From positions 124,001 through 188,000 of the forward strand of contig CAWHAL010000004.1 of the NCBI GenBank assembly GCA_963827315.1: a stretch of DNA of 64,000 nucleotides, in the 5' to 3' direction. The position numbers and the translations under genes are program-made. The notes under the pieces are model-generated. The model did no database searches. It saw only the letters and a list, made by a program, of their open reading frames with translations, and had not been told where the DNA came from. This stretch comes from CAVXEF01 sp963827315 (GTDB lineage: Bacteria > Planctomycetota > Phycisphaerae > Sedimentisphaerales > Anaerobacaceae). Positions 63,459 to 64,000 of the stretch are shown piece by piece (within the stretch, counting starts at the first letter, position 1; the number at the start of each line of letters is the position of its first letter).

Positions 63459-64000
63459 ATGAAGGCATCGCAGATGCAAAAAGGGCAGGTCATTACCATC
63501 GATGGCAAGCTGTACACCATTCTTGACTATGAGCACATCCACCTCGGCGGAAGAGGCGGAGCGGTTTATCAGACAAAGTTAAAAAGCCTGGCCGACGGCT
63601 TAATTCAAAGTGTTCGTCTTCGCTCAGAAGAAAGGGTCGAAGAGGTAGAAATAGATAAGCGCACATACGAATATCTTTATTCGACAGGCCGGGAACATGT
63701 TCTGATGGATATGACAACCTATGAGCAGGTTACTCTCGATAACAATGTGTTCGGTGATGGGGCCAAGTACCTAAAGCCCAATACGCAGCTTGGTGTATCG
63801 ATATATAAGGGCAAACCTATTACCGTAAATCTGCCTGATACGGTGGACTTAGAGGTGAGGGATACTCCGCCGGAGGTAAAAAGGGCAACGGCGGCGGGTC
63901 AAAGTAAGCCCGCTACATTAGAGACTGGAATTGTTGTGCAGGTGCCGTCTTTTATTAAAACTGGGGACATAGTGCGTGTTGATACCCGCAGCGGCGAGTA
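63459..64000 (+). CDS. efp: Elongation factor P (runs off the window)
   Basis: The first ~180 residues of EF-P, nearly complete; only a few residues lie beyond the window. EF-P relieves ribosome stalling at polyproline. The three OB domains are visible, ending in VPSFIKTGDIVRVDTRSGE. The modified loop of domain I, which in E. coli is PGKGQ with the target lysine, here reads HLGGRGGAVYQ: an Arg at the tip, with a loop one residue longer. That suggests the arginine-tip class rather than the lysyl-lysine type. GGAGAA precedes the ATG. No modification gene is adjacent. Confidence 0.93.
   Translation, partial: MKASQMQKGQVITIDGKLYTILDYEHIHLGGRGGAVYQTKLKSLADGLIQSVRLRSEERVEEVEIDKRTYEYLYSTGREHVLMDMTTYEQVTLDNNVFGDGAKYLKPNTQLGVSIYKGKPITVNLPDTVDLEVRDTPPEVKRATAAGQSKPATLETGIVVQVPSFIKTGDIVRVDTRSGE

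Overview
The window looks like chromosome from a bacterium of the Planctomycetota, most likely a Phycisphaerae-type lineage of moderate GC. Supporting signs are a PEP-CTERM surface protein (4350-5129), two secreted enzymes with Phycisphaerae-style dockerin-like EF-hand segments (a pectate lyase and an S8-like protein), a signal peptidase I with a cysteine-pair insertion, and a bacterial topoisomerase VI B subunit. The lineage is inferred from gene content; no rRNA lies in the window.

Layout. 1-8 kb: start of nadE (cut by the window edge), a STAND-type ATPase with five 40-residue TPRs, a repeat-rich gap, a membrane protein, tRNA-Leu(CAG), the PEP-CTERM protein, an HNH nuclease, a cold-shock protein, an HU-like protein and a methyltransferase. 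8.5-20.5 kb: signal peptidase I, a 1,081-residue pectate lyase, gyrA, holA, and a secreted thioredoxin/propeller/S41 protease gene split by a one-base frameshift. 21-27 kb: serA, top6B, a phosphohexomutase and a CDF transporter in one run. 27-36 kb: an acetate island. An ADP-forming acyl-CoA synthetase, a CoA-transferase/GNAT fusion and an AcuC-type deacetylase run rightward; facing them are an outer-membrane protein, AMP-forming acs and the acetate permease satP. This is an enzyme set able to make, move and (by analogy with AcuA/AcuC) regulate acetyl-CoA synthesis by lysine acetylation. 36-43 kb: a GspE/PilB-like ATPase with CvpA-like protein, thrS-infC (infC beginning at ATC), and the S8-like protein.

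43-53 kb is the accessory zone. It holds a pair of ~330-350 bp inverted repeats carrying exactly 10-bp-phased A-tract arrays (a third copy is at 2.7-2.95 kb), tRNA-Ala(CGC), a zinc-ribbon protein, a Gfo/Idh/MocA oxidoreductase, an AT-rich toroid-like protein, many degenerate low-complexity tracts, and a run of small leftward genes separated by integron-attC-like core sites and a shared TATACAG..CTGTATA repeat. No integrase is present. 53-64 kb returns to housekeeping genes: a Nudix-like gene, glyA, a TPR protein, an AAA ATPase, rpsT, rnr, a PGPGW protein, an MgtA-type Mg2+ ATPase and the start of efp.

The most unusual items are the phased A-tract inverted repeat family, the cassette-like cluster at 48.86-51.2 kb, the lone Top6B subunit, the acetate/acetylation island and the frameshifted S41 gene. 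All functions are read from motifs by eye; no database search was run.
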